NCBI RefSeq assembly: GCF_009660225.1
Contig: NZ_CP045920.1
Span: 1,488,001 to 1,552,000, forward strand
Reading direction: 5' to 3'
Source: Pseudactinotalea sp. HY158
GTDB lineage: Bacteria > Actinomycetota > Actinomycetes > Actinomycetales > Beutenbergiaceae
Length of the DNA: 64,000 bases
In this document: piece after piece, positions 1 through 12,228 of the stretch
How positions within the stretch are numbered: position 1 is the stretch's first letter
Layout: every line of letters starts with the position of its first letter
Position numbers and translations under genes: made by a program
Notes under the pieces: generated by a model
What the model saw: only the letters and a program-made list of their open reading frames with translations
Database searches by the model: none
What the model was told of the DNA's origin: nothing

Positions 1-2
1 CG

Positions 3-650
3 CTGCGCACCGTGTTCATCTTCATCGGTGCCGCGGCCATCGAGCAGTGGTCGTTCGTCTTCTACATCTTCGGGGCGTTCCTGCTGTGGACGGCGTACTC
101 GCAGGTGCGCACCTCGAGCACCGAGGGTGAATACCACGAGAACGCGATTCTGCGCTGGACCCGGCGGATCTTCCCGACCACGCCGAACTACGTGCAGGAC
201 CGGATGTTCCACCGCATCGAGGGCAAGCTGTACATCACCCCCATGCTCATCGTGATGATCGCGATCGGCTCGGCGGACGTGCTCTTCGCGGTCGATTCGA
301 TTCCCGCGATCTTCGGCCTGACCGACCACGTATTCCTCATCTTCGCCGCGAACGCGTTCTCGCTCCTCGGCCTGCGCCAGTTGTTCTTCCTCATCGACGG
401 CCTGCTCGACAAGCTCGTCTACCTCAATTACGGGCTCGCCGCGATCCTCGCCCTCATCGGCGCCAAGCTCGTGATCCACGCGCTGCACACGAACGAGCTG
501 CCGTTCATCAACGGCGGCGAGCCGGTGCTCGGCGTCCCGGAGATTCCGACGACGCTCTCGCTCGTGCTCATTCTCGGGATCCTCGCGGTCACCACGGTGC
601 TCTCGCTCACGGTCGGCAAGTCCAAGACGATCGAGCACCCGACGGTCTGA
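3..650 (+). CDS. TerC family integral membrane protein (5' end outside window)
   Basis: The reading frame is open from the left edge, so the N-terminus is missing; 215 residues are visible. Several hydrophobic helices fit the TerC family (PF03741), multi-pass inner-membrane proteins linked to tellurite resistance and, in some bacteria, to metal loading of exported proteins. Family hallmarks are the segment LRTVFIFIGAAAIEQW at the very start and SADVLFAVDSIPAIFG near residue 97, which carries membrane-embedded acidic residues. The protein ends in a short polar tail. The substrate cannot be read from sequence. The next gene starts 170 bp downstream under its own candidate promoter. Confidence 0.88.
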   Translation: MRTVFIFIGAAAIEQWSFVFYIFGAFLLWTAYSQVRTSSTEGEYHENAILRWTRRIFPTTPNYVQDRMFHRIEGKLYITPMLIVMIAIGSADVLFAVDSIPAIFGLTDHVFLIFAANAFSLLGLRQLFFLIDGLLDKLVYLNYGLAAILALIGAKLVIHALHTNELPFINGGEPVLGVPEIPTTLSLVLILGILAVTTVLSLTVGKSKTIEHPTV

Positions 651-808
651 CCCCTCGCCTTCCCCGCCGGCGTGCCCGACCTACTGCCGGCCGCCTCCCC
701 GAGGTCTCACGGTGGCCTCGAGGTTCCGTGGGTTCCCCGGGTTCCCGCGGGATCCGGGCCGTCGTCCCCGTCGTCCCGCTGTCCGGGGTGAATGTCGGTG
801 CTCGGTTC

Positions 809-823
809 TAGGGTTGTTTCATG
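809..823 (+). promoter_or_regulatory. Candidate leaderless promoter of the DUF222/HNH gene
   Basis: A TAGGGT hexamer at 809-814 is followed by 6 nt and then ATG at 821, with no Shine-Dalgarno sequence between. This is the usual geometry of actinobacterial leaderless transcripts. No clear -35 box is visible. Confidence 0.5.
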
Positions 824-3316
824 AGCACGAAGGCGGCCCGGCAGATGCGAGCGAGGCGAGCGGAGATCGCCTCGATCGCGTCCGAGGACGCGGTACTGGA
901 CCGGGTCCGCCAGGTGCGCAAGGTCCAGGCGGGTGCGGAGGCCGATCTGTTCTTCCTGGCGATCGAGATCGCCCAGCGCAGCCCGGTCACCGAAGAGTGC
1001 GGGGCGTGGTCGTGCCACACCGATCTGGCCCTGGGGGTCTCGTATTGTGATTCGGTGGCGAACTGGTTCGCGGCCGTGACCGGCTTCTCCACCGACGCCG
1101 CCCAGGCGATGCTCCTCGAAGCCCTCGAGGTCGCCGAACGCCTGCCGCTGTTGTATGGGCGGGTGCTCGATGGGCGTACCCGGGCGCACACGGCCCGGCT
1201 CGTGGCCGAACAGACCCTCGGTTTGACTGTGGAGGCGGCCCGGTTCGTCGATGTCCAGGTCGCTGCCGCCGGGGCGATCCGGGGCCGATACGCGATCAAG
1301 GGTCTGGTGCGGGAGGCGATGATCACCCACATGCCCGACCAGTACGCCGACCTGCAGCGGGCGCAGGCCGATCCGCGCCGGGCCGATGTCCATATCGGCA
1401 CCGACGGCACCGGCCGCATCGACGCGATCGTGTCCACGTTCGCGGCCCTCGATCTGGAGCAGAGCCTGGTCTTCGGGGCCGCGCAACTCAAGGCCGCCGG
1501 ATCCGGTGAGGTCCTCGATGCCCGACGCTCCCTCACCTTCGAGGGCATCATCGCCGCCACCCACCACCCCAAACCGGCCCGACAGGACGCCCTCGACCTC
1601 ACCGCAGGGCAGCCAGACCAGCAGGTTCAGCAGGCCCGGGGGACCCGGCAGGCTCAGGGACCGGCGGCGGGGGCGCCGGACTGCACGGGCGGCACCAACG
1701 TCATGGCCGCGGGCACGGGCGCGAGTCCAGCCGTGGGAGGCGCGCCCGGAGCGGCGGCGGCCGGAGCTGCGGCGGACCCGACCGGCGAGGCGCCTGCCAC
1801 CGCTGCGGGCGGTGGTGTGTCCTGCGGGCCTGCGTGGTCGGGTCGGGGTGTGCCGCGGGCGAAGGTCGTCATGTACCTGCACATGAACGCCTCCGCATTC
1901 TGGCCCGACGGCAGGCCACCCGACCGACCCGATCCTCATTCTGGAAGCCGACCACCCGATCGTCATCCCGACGGCCCATCCCCTGATCATCCCGATCGTC
2001 ATCACGGTGGCCTATCCGCCGGTGGATCGTGCTCTGATCCGCCGCGCACGGCCGATCCCGAACACGTAGCCGGCGCGGCCTGTCCCGATCGCCGGCCCGG
2101 CGGCCTATCCCCTGATCATCCCGATCACCATCACGGCGGCCTGCCCGCCGGCGGCGCGTCTGTCGATGGCTCCTGCGCGGGCGCGGCAGGAACGGCCTGT
2201 CCCGAGCACGCCACCGGTCCGGCCTATGTCGCGGGGCGGTTGGCCCGTGAACCCGTGCGCATTGAGGGGCCGGGGATCCCGCCCGGGCTCGTGATCACCG
2301 CCGCCGAGGTCGCGGCCATGTTCACCGCGCCCCACGACGCGGCCATGCCCGACAGCGCGCCCGTTGACGGACCACGGGGCTCTGATAGGCCGCGCGGGTC
2401 CGGTGGGCCGTGGGGGTCCGGTGGGCCGCGCGGGTCTGGTGGGTCGTGGGGGCCGCAGATATTCGTGCGTCCGGTCATCGACCTCGAAACCGAACACGAA
2501 GTGACCGGCTATGCCGCCGGAGACGTGATCAAGGACCACCTCCACCTACGCGATCGAACCTGCGCCTTCCCCAAGTGCGCCCGCCCGGCGCGGGCCTGCG
2601 ATGCCGACCACATCGACCCCTGGAAGACCGATGCCCAGGGCGACCCGGCCGGCGGGCCCACCTGCACCTGCAACCTCGCGAGCCTGTGCCGCCGGCACCA
2701 TCGCTGGAAGACCCACAACCATCCCGGGCAGCCGCAGGGACGCGGCTCCTGGTCCTACGTCACGCTCGGACCCGGAACCTACTACTGGAGCGGCCCCATG
2801 GGCCTACGGTTCCTACGCACCCCGACCGGCACGACCGAGGTCACCGACCAGGCCTGGCACCGCCGTGACCTCCGTGCGCTCCAGGGCCTCCAGGGGCCCG
2901 GCGCACCCCAGAGCCACGAGGCGCTCCCGGACCTCCAGGCGCTCGGCGCCGTTTCCGGCCGCGAGCCGGACTTGGATCGCCCGGATCGCCCGGCTCGCCC
3001 GGATCGCCCGGCTCATCGGACTCTTCCGGGCAACGAGACTCTCCCGGGACTCGAGGAGGCCCCGGGACTCGAGGCCGACACGGCGCTCGGCGCACGCGAG
3101 AACCCCGCCGCTCGCACGGATCTCGAAGCTCACCGGGGTCACCCGAACACTGCGGCAGGACCGGACTCGCGGGCTCGCCGTGACGACCTCGACGAGGCCT
3201 TCATGGACGCCCTCGACTACGAATACGGCAATGCCGACAGTGACGTCGACCCCAGCGAGGCCGACCTCGAGGCCATCCTCGCCGATCGGCCCCCGTCGCC
3301 GCCCTCCGGACTGTGA
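821..3316 (+). CDS. DUF222 / HNH endonuclease domain protein (13E12 repeat family)
   Basis: 831 residues. The N-terminal third matches the DUF222 domain of 13E12 repeat proteins. The C-terminal part carries an HNH nuclease motif at about residues 577-632: a Cys pair (CAFPKCARPARACDADHIDP) and then LCRRHHRWKTH with the metal-binding His residues. Such genes are typically multicopy in actinobacteria and are thought to be mobile or intron-like; their role is unproven. Between the domains, roughly residues 340-545, lies a Pro/Gly/His/Asp-rich low-complexity linker with an in-frame 129-bp duplication and a Gly-Ser-Pro-Arg repeat. The tail after the HNH motif is also repetitive (Arg-Pro-Asp). At 831 residues it is longer than most family members because of these insertions. 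The frame is intact. Confidence 0.85.
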   Translation: MSTKAARQMRARRAEIASIASEDAVLDRVRQVRKVQAGAEADLFFLAIEIAQRSPVTEECGAWSCHTDLALGVSYCDSVANWFAAVTGFSTDAAQAMLLEALEVAERLPLLYGRVLDGRTRAHTARLVAEQTLGLTVEAARFVDVQVAAAGAIRGRYAIKGLVREAMITHMPDQYADLQRAQADPRRADVHIGTDGTGRIDAIVSTFAALDLEQSLVFGAAQLKAAGSGEVLDARRSLTFEGIIAATHHPKPARQDALDLTAGQPDQQVQQARGTRQAQGPAAGAPDCTGGTNVMAAGTGASPAVGGAPGAAAAGAAADPTGEAPATAAGGGVSCGPAWSGRGVPRAKVVMYLHMNASAFWPDGRPPDRPDPHSGSRPPDRHPDGPSPDHPDRHHGGLSAGGSCSDPPRTADPEHVAGAACPDRRPGGLSPDHPDHHHGGLPAGGASVDGSCAGAAGTACPEHATGPAYVAGRLAREPVRIEGPGIPPGLVITAAEVAAMFTAPHDAAMPDSAPVDGPRGSDRPRGSGGPWGSGGPRGSGGSWGPQIFVRPVIDLETEHEVTGYAAGDVIKDHLHLRDRTCAFPKCARPARACDADHIDPWKTDAQGDPAGGPTCTCNLASLCRRHHRWKTHNHPGQPQGRGSWSYVTLGPGTYYWSGPMGLRFLRTPTGTTEVTDQAWHRRDLRALQGLQGPGAPQSHEALPDLQALGAVSGREPDLDRPDRPARPDRPAHRTLPGNETLPGLEEAPGLEADTALGARENPAARTDLEAHRGHPNTAAGPDSRARRDDLDEAFMDALDYEYGNADSDVDPSEADLEAILADRPPSPPSGL
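1979..2236 (+). repeat. In-frame 129-bp imperfect tandem duplication inside the HNH gene
   Basis: The motif tcccctgatcat recurs at 1979 and 2108, 129 bp apart, with similar flanks. The encoded units are rich in Pro-Asp-His-His-Gly-Gly. Because 129 is a multiple of three, the reading frame is kept. A second, shorter Gly-Ser-Gly-Pro repeat follows at about 2365-2457. Confidence 0.75.
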
Positions 3317-3469
3317 CCCTGCGCCGAGCCAGCCTGGCGTGAACCGTCTTCGCGGTGGGGCCGCAGCCACGAGAGAGAGTGGCTCGTTCGGTCGTCGAAG
3401 GCGGCGCTGAAGGGCGCCTCACGGTGTCTCGGGCCTGACGCTGCTTCGACGGCGCCGCGGCCGGAGTGG

Positions 3470-3751
3470 CTACTCGGCGAAGACCCCGATGACCGGGTTC
3501 CACTCCCGCACCGTGCGCTCGGCGATCACGCCGGCCGCACGGAACGGATCTGCCTCGAGGAGGTCGAGCACCGCCTGGCGGGAGTCGGCGCGCAGAAGGA
3601 TGAGCGCTCCCGCCTCTCCGTCGAGCCACGGCCCCGAGGCCACGAGCTCACCGGTGGCCGCGAGGGCGGCGAGGAACGCGCGGTGGTCGGGGCGCACCCG
3701 GTCGGCCGTCTCGGCGGTGACCGGGTCATAGGTGTACGTGACTACGAACAT
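3470..3751 (-). CDS. YciI-like (YCII-related domain) protein
   Basis: 93 residues forming one YCII-related domain (PF03795), a small alpha/beta fold of the ferredoxin-like type. Diagnostic parts are DHRAFLAAL with the conserved His near residue 23, then [18 protein letters not shown], and the ending ADPFRAAGV, all typical of the family. Most members have no assigned reaction; some act as small dehydrochlorinase-like enzymes or as fused accessory domains. It converges with the HNH gene and diverges from uvrA, so it is probably monocistronic. The start is the only ATG that gives a full-length domain. Confidence 0.82.
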   Translation of the reverse strand: MFVVTYTYDPVTAETADRVRPDHRAFLAALAATGELVASGPWLDGEAGALILLRADSRQAVLDLLEADPFRAAGVIAERTVREWNPVIGVFAE

Positions 3752-3921
3752 GAGCTGCGTCGTCCATTCGAAAGCGTTGCGTGGAGGGCGGGGCGGACCG
3801 CCCCACCGATGACGATCCGGATGCTACTCCCGTCCTCGCGACCCGGGGCGCGGCCGGTGCGGTGACCGCCGCAAGCAGGCACACGAGGTTCGAACGGCTG
3901 TACGAGCCGCGTTCGGGCGTC

Positions 3922-3934
3922 TACCATGGACGCC

Positions 3935-3937
<3 letters not shown>
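3922..3937 (+). promoter_or_regulatory. Candidate leaderless promoter of uvrA
   Basis: TACCAT at 3922-3927 followed by 7 nt and GTG at 3935. The first possible ATG (3926) lies inside the hexamer, which favours GTG 3935 as start. No LexA-type SOS box was recognised by eye. Confidence 0.45.
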
Positions 3938-6901
<2,964 letters not shown>

Positions 6902-7260
6902 GGATGACCTTCCGGCCTGACTTCGCCTACCGAATGGTGCTTCTGGCACCGCCCCCGGCGGATTTCGGTGCACGATCTACCGTTCGACCGGCCGGGTCAG
7001 GCTAGCCAGGATATTCGGGGTCAGCGGATGCCCGCGCAGGTCGGTCAGTGCCTCGAGTCCGGATATTCGTTCAGCGCTCGGACCGCTTCGTGTCACATTG
7101 TGGTCCAGGTTGACCCCGCCGCCGAGCGCATGTCACCGCCTCAGTGAGGGAGCGGCTCGCGCCGAGCGGTGAGGCTCACGAGGCGGGTGCCTCGTCGAAG
7201 GCGCAGAAGATCGAGACGGCCACAGCCTGACGGGTTCGAGTCGCTGAGCGGCCAGTGACG
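6902..7260. other. Intergenic stretch between convergent uvrA and DUF4342 genes
   Basis: No convincing gene is seen in this 359-bp region. It holds a short direct repeat (ggatattcg followed by tcagcg) at 7009 and 7061 and a perfect 7-bp hairpin at 7178-7195 (acgaggc/gcctcgt, loop gggt). The hairpin lies 66 bp past the DUF4342 stop and might be a weak terminator for either strand. Nothing else stands out. Confidence 0.5.
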
Positions 7261-7590
7261 CTAGGAGTGGCCTAGGTCCGCCTCGTCGTCCGGGTCGGCG
7301 GGTGCGTCGCCCTCGCTCGTGCCGACCCGCTCGACGCCCACGGTCACGCTCGTGAGCAGCGCCGCGACGGCGCCGACGGCCACGAGCACCGGGGCGAGGA
7401 TCGCGGCGGCCGCTGTGACCGCGACCCCGGCCGTGAGCGGGATCTCCAGCAGCGTGCGCCCCGAGTCGTTCTTGATGTAGACCCGGCGCACGTTCCCCTC
7501 GGCGACGAGCTCCTTGACCTTCGCCACGAGATTGTCGCCCGCGACCTTGAACTCCTCGTACCAGGCCTCGCCCTGCTTGGAATCGTTCAT
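7261..7590 (-). CDS. DUF4342 domain-containing small membrane-associated protein
   Basis: 109 residues from ATG 7590. The core [18 protein letters not shown] followed by [20 protein letters not shown] is characteristic of DUF4342 (PF14242), whose function is unknown. A hydrophobic, Ala/Val-rich stretch near residues 55-85 suggests membrane association, and the C-terminus is strongly acidic. An upstream in-frame start at 7656 would add 22 residues encoded by the 16-bp repeats; these do not look like protein-coding sequence, so the shorter form is chosen. A weak purine-rich stretch (gagag) lies upstream of ATG 7590. Confidence 0.75.
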   Translation of the reverse strand: MNDSKQGEAWYEEFKVAGDNLVAKVKELVAEGNVRRVYIKNDSGRTLLEIPLTAGVAVTAAAAILAPVLVAVGAVAALLTSVTVGVERVGTSEGDAPADPDDEADLGHS

Positions 7591-7609
7591 GGGATCATGT
7601 CCGCTCTCT

Positions 7610-7657
7610 GTGTTCGGGGACCACTGTGTTCGGGGAACACCGTGTTCGGGGATCATC
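7610..7657. repeat. Three tandem 16-bp repeats upstream of the DUF4342 gene
   Basis: The core gtgttcgggga occurs at 7610, 7626 and 7642 with an exact 16-bp period; the 5-bp remainder varies. The array lies 20 bp upstream of the DUF4342 start on the minus strand and about 30 bp past the osmC stop. It could be an iterated operator for the DUF4342 gene, or simple slippage. Confidence 0.8.
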
Positions 7658-7690
7658 GAGGATGCTGGTCGGGTGAGGCCCGCCGGTGGC

Positions 7691-8179
7691 TCAGGGCTGC
7701 TCGGGCGCGGCGACGATCGTGGTCACCGGCGAGATCCGCACGGGGAAGTTGACCGAGCGGGAGATGAAGCAGTACGCGTGGGCGTCGGCGTGGATGCGGG
7801 CCACGGCCTCCTCGTCCACCTCGTCGGCGACGGTGAGCTGGGGATGCAGGGTCACGCCGATGAACTGGCCGCCGCCGACCGACTGGATGCGCATCGCGCC
7901 GATCGCCCGGTCGGAGTAGCCCACCACCCGCACGCCGGCGCGGGCGGCCATCTGCAGCGCCCAGAGCATGTGGCACTGCGAGAGGGAGGCCACGAAGAGC
8001 TCCTCGGGGGCGTAGCGGGACTCGTCGCCGCGGAAGGCCGGGTCGGAGGACCCCTCGATCGCGGGCTTCCCGGCGACCACGACCTCGTGGTCGCGGGCGT
8101 AGGAGGTATAGGACTCGGTGCCGGACGTCCCGGCCCCGGTCCACAGCACGTTCACCGTGTAGGAGTGCACGCCGCTCAT
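7691..8179 (-). CDS. OsmC family peroxiredoxin-like protein
   Basis: 162 residues. OsmC/Ohr proteins reduce organic hydroperoxides with two active-site cysteines. Both are visible: [11 protein letters not shown] near residue 68 and [14 protein letters not shown] near residue 138. The conserved Pro-Glu-Glu segment before the first Cys ([15 protein letters not shown]) is also present. It belongs to the general OsmC/YhfA-like branch; the true subclass would need a tree. The start is ATG 8179; an in-frame GTG 6 nt upstream is possible but does not suit the TAGCGT box 6 nt before the ATG. The gene diverges from uvrC with only 33 bp between start codons. Confidence 0.88.
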   Translation of the reverse strand: MSGVHSYTVNVLWTGAGTSGTESYTSYARDHEVVVAGKPAIEGSSDPAFRGDESRYAPEELFVASLSQCHMLWALQMAARAGVRVVGYSDRAIGAMRIQSVGGGQFIGVTLHPQLTVADEVDEEAVARIHADAHAYCFISRSVNFPVRISPVTTIVAAPEQP

Positions 8180-8191
8180 GACCACACGCTA
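8177..8191 (-). promoter_or_regulatory. Candidate leaderless promoter of osmC-like gene
   Basis: On the minus strand TAGCGT (8191 to 8186) is followed by 6 nt and ATG at 8179. The box lies 8 bp from the oppositely oriented uvrC box, so the two promoters overlap. Confidence 0.4.
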
Positions 8192-8199
8192 GCGCGAAC

Positions 8200-8215
8200 T
8201 AGGCTGTCGGGTATG
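8200..8215 (+). promoter_or_regulatory. Candidate leaderless promoter of uvrC
   Basis: TAGGCT at 8200-8205, 7 nt, then ATG at 8213, with no Shine-Dalgarno sequence. Confidence 0.45.
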
Positions 8216-10252
8216 GCCGATCCGTCCACCTATCGCCCCAAGGCGGGGGAGATCCCCGCCGAGCCCGGGGTGTACAAGTTCCGCGACGCGGTCGGCCGAG
8301 TCATCTACGTGGGCAAGGCGAAGTCGCTCCGGCAGCGGCTCTCCTCCTATTTCCAGAATCCCGCCGGCCTGCATCCGCGCACCTTCCAGATGGTCACCAC
8401 GGCCGCGAGCGTCGAGTGGACCGTCGTGGCCACCGAGGTGGAATCCCTCACCCTCGAATACGCGTGGATCAAGGAGTTCGACCCGCGGTTCAACGTCAAG
8501 TACCGCGACGACAAGTCCTACCCCTACCTCGCGGTCACCATGGGCGAGACGATCCCGCGCGCGCAGGTCATGCGCGGAGCGAAGAAGCCCGGCACCCGCT
8601 ACTTCGGGCCGTACTCCCACGCGTGGGCCATCCGGGAGACCGTCGACCTGCTGCTGCGGGTGTTCCCGATCCGCTCCTGCTCGGCCGGGGTGTACCGGCG
8701 CGCGGAGCAGTCGGGCCGGCCGTGCCTGCTCGGCTACATCGACAAGTGCGCGGCGCCGTGCGTGGGCCGGATCAGCCCCGAGGATCACCGCGACCTGGCC
8801 GAGCAGTTCTGCGACTTCATGGCCGGGGCGACCGGACCGTACACGCGCCGGCTCGAGGCCGAGATGCGGGAGGCCTCGGCGGAGCTCGACTTCGAGCGGG
8901 CCGCGAGGCTCCGCGACGACCTGGCCGCGCTGACCAAGGTGGTCGAGAAGAACGCCGTCGTGTTCTCCGACGGCACGAGCGCCGACATCTTCGCGATGGC
9001 CGCCGACGACCTCGAGGCCTCCGTGCAGGTGTTCCACGTGCGGGAGGGCCGGGTGCGCGGCCAGCGCGGCTGGGTGACCGAGCGGGTCGAGGACGCCTCG
9101 GAGGCCGAACTCGTCGAGATCCTGCTCCTGCAGGTCTACGGGGACGCCCCGGCCGGCGACCGCGACGCCACCCCGAAGGAGATCCTCGTCCCCACCGAGC
9201 CGACCGATCACGCCGAGCTCGAACGCTTCCTCACCGCCAAGCGGGGCGCCAAGGTGCGCATCCGCACCCCGCAGCGCGGCGACAAGCGGGCCCTGGCCGA
9301 GACCGTGCGTCGCAACGCCGACCACGCCCTCGCGCTGCACAAGACCCGCCGCGCCGGCGACCTGACGGCCCGCTCGCAGGCGCTCGCGGACCTGCAGGAG
9401 CACCTCGACCTGGACACCTCGCCGCTGCGGATCGAGTGCTATGACGTCTCCCACACCGGCGGCACCAACCAGGTGGCCTCGATGGTCGTGTTCGAGGACG
9501 GCCTGCCCCGCAAGGGCGAATACCGCCGGTTCAACATCCGCGGCGCGGACGGCGAGGGTGCCCGCGACGACACCGAGGCCATGGCCGAGGTGATCACCCG
9601 CCGGTTCCGGCACTACCTGCGCGACCACTCCGGCAGCCCGGCCCGCAGCGACGGCAGCTGGGTGCTCACCGAGGAGGAGGAGGCCGCCGCCCGGGCCAGC
9701 GAATCGGCCGCCACGGGCGGCGAGCCGGACGCCCCGGGCGAGGCTGCGTCGTCCACAGGCACGGAGGCCGCCGGGCCGGGGCGCGCACGCCGATTCGCCT
9801 ACCCGCCCAACCTCGTGGTCGTCGACGGCGGCCGGCCGCAGGTCGCGGCCGCCGCGCGCGCCCTGGACGAGCTGGGGATCACGGACGTCGCCCTCGTCGG
9901 TCTCGCGAAACGGCTCGAGGAGGTCTGGCTCCCCGACGACGACTATCCGGTCGTGCTGCCGCGCACGGCCCCCGGCCTCTACCTGCTCCAACGCCTCCGC
10001 GACGAGGCGCACCGGTTCGCCATCACCCACCACCGCAAGCGGCGCTCGACCGGGATGACCCGCTCGGAGCTCGACGCCGTGCCCGGGCTCGGCCCCGCGC
10101 GGCAGCGGGCCCTGCTCGCGGCGTTCGGCTCCGTCCGGGCGCTGCGCCGGGCCACCCCGGAGGAACTGGCCACGGTGACGGGAATCGGGCCTGCGCTCGC
10201 CCAGGCCATCGTGGTGGCGCTGCACGCGGGCCCGTCCGCGCCTCCGTCGTGA
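8213..10252 (+). CDS. uvrC: UvrABC system protein C
   Basis: 679 residues. UvrC makes both incisions around a lesion after UvrA/UvrB damage recognition. Visible parts: GIY-YIG nuclease at residues 13-95 ([19 protein letters not shown]), a UVR UvrB-binding motif near 220-250 ([19 protein letters not shown]), the RNase H-like second nuclease domain from about 400 ([22 protein letters not shown]), and two helix-hairpin-helix motifs at the C-terminus ([24 protein letters not shown]). A roughly 40-residue acidic, Ala/Glu/Gly-rich insertion near 480-520 splits the RNase H domain, as in other actinobacteria. The open frame runs upstream to 7514, but that part is antisense to osmC and is not used. 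First gene of the uvrC-rapZ-yvcK-whiA cluster. Confidence 0.97.
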   Translation: MADPSTYRPKAGEIPAEPGVYKFRDAVGRVIYVGKAKSLRQRLSSYFQNPAGLHPRTFQMVTTAASVEWTVVATEVESLTLEYAWIKEFDPRFNVKYRDDKSYPYLAVTMGETIPRAQVMRGAKKPGTRYFGPYSHAWAIRETVDLLLRVFPIRSCSAGVYRRAEQSGRPCLLGYIDKCAAPCVGRISPEDHRDLAEQFCDFMAGATGPYTRRLEAEMREASAELDFERAARLRDDLAALTKVVEKNAVVFSDGTSADIFAMAADDLEASVQVFHVREGRVRGQRGWVTERVEDASEAELVEILLLQVYGDAPAGDRDATPKEILVPTEPTDHAELERFLTAKRGAKVRIRTPQRGDKRALAETVRRNADHALALHKTRRAGDLTARSQALADLQEHLDLDTSPLRIECYDVSHTGGTNQVASMVVFEDGLPRKGEYRRFNIRGADGEGARDDTEAMAEVITRRFRHYLRDHSGSPARSDGSWVLTEEEEAAARASESAATGGEPDAPGEAASSTGTEAAGPGRARRFAYPPNLVVVDGGRPQVAAAARALDELGITDVALVGLAKRLEEVWLPDDDYPVVLPRTAPGLYLLQRLRDEAHRFAITHHRKRRSTGMTRSELDAVPGLGPARQRALLAAFGSVRALRRATPEELATVTGIGPALAQAIVVALHAGPSAPPS

Positions 10253-10264
10253 CATCCTGGGGGC

Positions 10265-11212
10265 ATGACCGCCCCGAGTGACCCGTCCAACCCGCTCACC
10301 GTGCCCACCGGCGTCCCGGTGCTCGAGCAGCAGGCGGCCCCGGTGCCGGACGTCCGCCCCGAGATCATCATCATCACCGGCATGTCCGGCGCGGGCCGTT
10401 CCCGGGCGGCCGCCGTGCTCGAGGATCTCGACTGGTACGTCGTCGACAACCTGCCGCCGAAGCTGCTCGCCGTGCTCTCGGGGATGATGAGCCAGGGCTC
10501 CGGCGGCGTGCACCGGCTCGCGGCCGTCGTCGACGTGCGCTCGGGCCAGTTCTTCGAGGACCTCGTGGGCGCGCTGGCCGACCTGCGCTCCCAGAACATC
10601 GACTACCGGATCGTCTTCCTCGACGCCGACGACTCCGAGCTCGTGCGCCGCTACGAGTCGAACCGGCGCCCCCACCCGCTCCAGGGGCAGGGTCGGATGC
10701 TCGACGGCATCACCCACGAGCGCACCCTGCTCGCCCACCTGCGCACCCGCGCCGACGTGACGATCGACACGACGGACCTGTCCGTGCACGACCTGGCCCG
10801 GATGGTCCGCGACGTCGTGGCCGGCGAGACCGACCGGGCGCTGCGGATCAACGTCGTCTCCTTCGGGTTCAAGTACGGGCTGCCGCTCGACGCCGACCAC
10901 GTGGTCGACGTGCGCTTCATCTCCAACCCGTACTGGGTCACGGAACTGCGCAACCTCACCGGCAAGGACGCCCCGGTGCGCGACTACGTGCTCGGCCGCA
11001 GCGGCGTCGAGGTGTTCATCGAGAGGTACGTCGAACTCCTCGCCGGGGTGCTCGACGGCTACGTGCACGAGCAGAAGCCGTACGTGACGATCGCGGTGGG
11101 CTGCACCGGCGGCAAGCACCGCTCCGTCGCCATCACCGAGGCGATCGCCGCCGGGCTGCGCGCCGCGGGCCAGAGCGTGCGCACCCTCCACCGGGACCTG
11201 GGGCGGGAATGA
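10265..11212 (+). CDS. rapZ: RapZ/YvcJ family nucleotide-binding protein
   Basis: 315 residues. This P-loop ATPase/GTPase family is RapZ in enterobacteria (an RNase adaptor controlling glmS through small RNAs) and YvcJ in Firmicutes; the actinobacterial role is less clear. Walker A is GMSGAGRS near residue 40, with the typical DNLPP motif after it and the conserved FGFKYGLP and GCTGGKHRSV segments in the C-terminal half. It starts 12 bp after uvrC and overlaps yvcK by 4 nt, so it is translationally coupled. The N-terminal 35 residues are a nonconserved extension. Confidence 0.93.
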   Translation: MTAPSDPSNPLTVPTGVPVLEQQAAPVPDVRPEIIIITGMSGAGRSRAAAVLEDLDWYVVDNLPPKLLAVLSGMMSQGSGGVHRLAAVVDVRSGQFFEDLVGALADLRSQNIDYRIVFLDADDSELVRRYESNRRPHPLQGQGRMLDGITHERTLLAHLRTRADVTIDTTDLSVHDLARMVRDVVAGETDRALRINVVSFGFKYGLPLDADHVVDVRFISNPYWVTELRNLTGKDAPVRDYVLGRSGVEVFIERYVELLAGVLDGYVHEQKPYVTIAVGCTGGKHRSVAITEAIAAGLRAAGQSVRTLHRDLGRE

Positions 11213-12228
11213 GCCTGCCCGCCACGCCCCGGCACCTCCCCCCGGGGGTGACGCCGCCCACGCGGCCGGCGCCGCTCAAGGTCACGGCCCTCGGCGGCGG
11301 GCACGGGCTCGCCGCCACGCTCTCGGCGCTGCGCCACCTCACCTCCGACCTGACGGCCGTGGTCACGGTCGCGGACGACGGCGGCTCCTCGGGGCGGCTG
11401 CGGCAGGAACTCGACGTGCTCCCCCCGGGCGACCTGCGGATGGCGCTGTCGGCCCTGTGTGACGTGTCCGACTGGGGGCAGACCTGGCGCGACGTGCTCC
11501 AGCACCGCTTCACCAGCTCGGGCCCGCTCAACGGGCATGCGGTGGGGAACCTGCTCATCGTCGCGCTGTGGGAGCTGCTCGGCGACCAGGTGGCGGGCCT
11601 CGACCTCATCGCTCGGCTCCTCGACGCCGACGGCCGGGTGCTGCCGATGGCCGCCGTGCCGCTCGAGATCGAGGCGGAGATCAGCCACCCCGGCTGGCCC
11701 GGCACCCAGCTGATCCGGGGCCAGAGCCGCGTGGCCGTGACGTCCGGTCGGGTGCACCAGGTGCGCCTCTGCCCGCCCGACGCGCCCGCGTGCCCGGAGG
11801 CCGTGACCTCGATCCGGCGCAGCGACTGGGTCGTGCTCGGACCCGGCTCCTGGTACACGTCGGTCATGCCACACCTGCTCGTGCCCGAGCTCGCCGATGC
11901 GCTGCGCGCCACGCGCGCTAAACTGGCCCTGACGCTGAACCTGGCCTCGCAGCCGGGGGAGACCGCCGGCTTCTCAGCAGCCGATCACGTCCGGTCGTTC
12001 CGGGAGTACGCTCCCGCTCAGCACATCGATGTCATCATCGCCGACCCCAGCGCGGTGGAGGACGTGGACGACCTGGCCGACAGTGCCAAGGAAGTAGGAG
12101 CTCGGGTGTTATTGCGCCAGGTGAGTGCCGGGGACGGGACCCCGCGGCACGACAATCTACGGTTGGCCGCCGCGTATCGGGACGCCTTCGAGCGGACCAT
12201 GGGCGACGTCGGGGAGCACGCCGAATGA
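11209..12228 (+). CDS. yvcK: YvcK/CofD-like gluconeogenesis factor
   Basis: 339 residues. YvcK (CuvA in mycobacteria) binds UDP-sugars and is required for cell shape and growth on gluconeogenic carbon. Hallmarks: [15 protein letters not shown] near residue 27, [16 protein letters not shown] with the CofD-like phosphate loop, [22 protein letters not shown], and [19 protein letters not shown]. The first ATG overlaps the rapZ stop (ATGA) and its own end overlaps whiA by 4 nt. The rapZ-yvcK-whiA trio is a strongly conserved Gram-positive cluster. Confidence 0.94.
   Translation: MSLPATPRHLPPGVTPPTRPAPLKVTALGGGHGLAATLSALRHLTSDLTAVVTVADDGGSSGRLRQELDVLPPGDLRMALSALCDVSDWGQTWRDVLQHRFTSSGPLNGHAVGNLLIVALWELLGDQVAGLDLIARLLDADGRVLPMAAVPLEIEAEISHPGWPGTQLIRGQSRVAVTSGRVHQVRLCPPDAPACPEAVTSIRRSDWVVLGPGSWYTSVMPHLLVPELADALRATRAKLALTLNLASQPGETAGFSAADHVRSFREYAPAQHIDVIIADPSAVEDVDDLADSAKEVGARVLLRQVSAGDGTPRHDNLRLAAAYRDAFERTMGDVGEHAE

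Noticed and set aside
7178-7260. Possible duplicated uvrA 3' end (gcgcagaag...cacagcctga resembles the uvrA tail)
   Set aside because: Similarity covers only about 30 bp and could be chance in GC-rich sequence.
7610-7657. Possible small CRISPR array
   Set aside because: Only three 16-bp units with no spacers of normal length and no cas genes nearby.
7514-8212. N-terminal extension of the uvrC frame
   Set aside because: Antisense to osmC, no UvrC family similarity, and a good ATG with a promoter exists at 8213.
8189-11191. 1000-residue open frame antisense to uvrC and rapZ
   Set aside because: Shadow of two strongly recognised genes; no domain seen.
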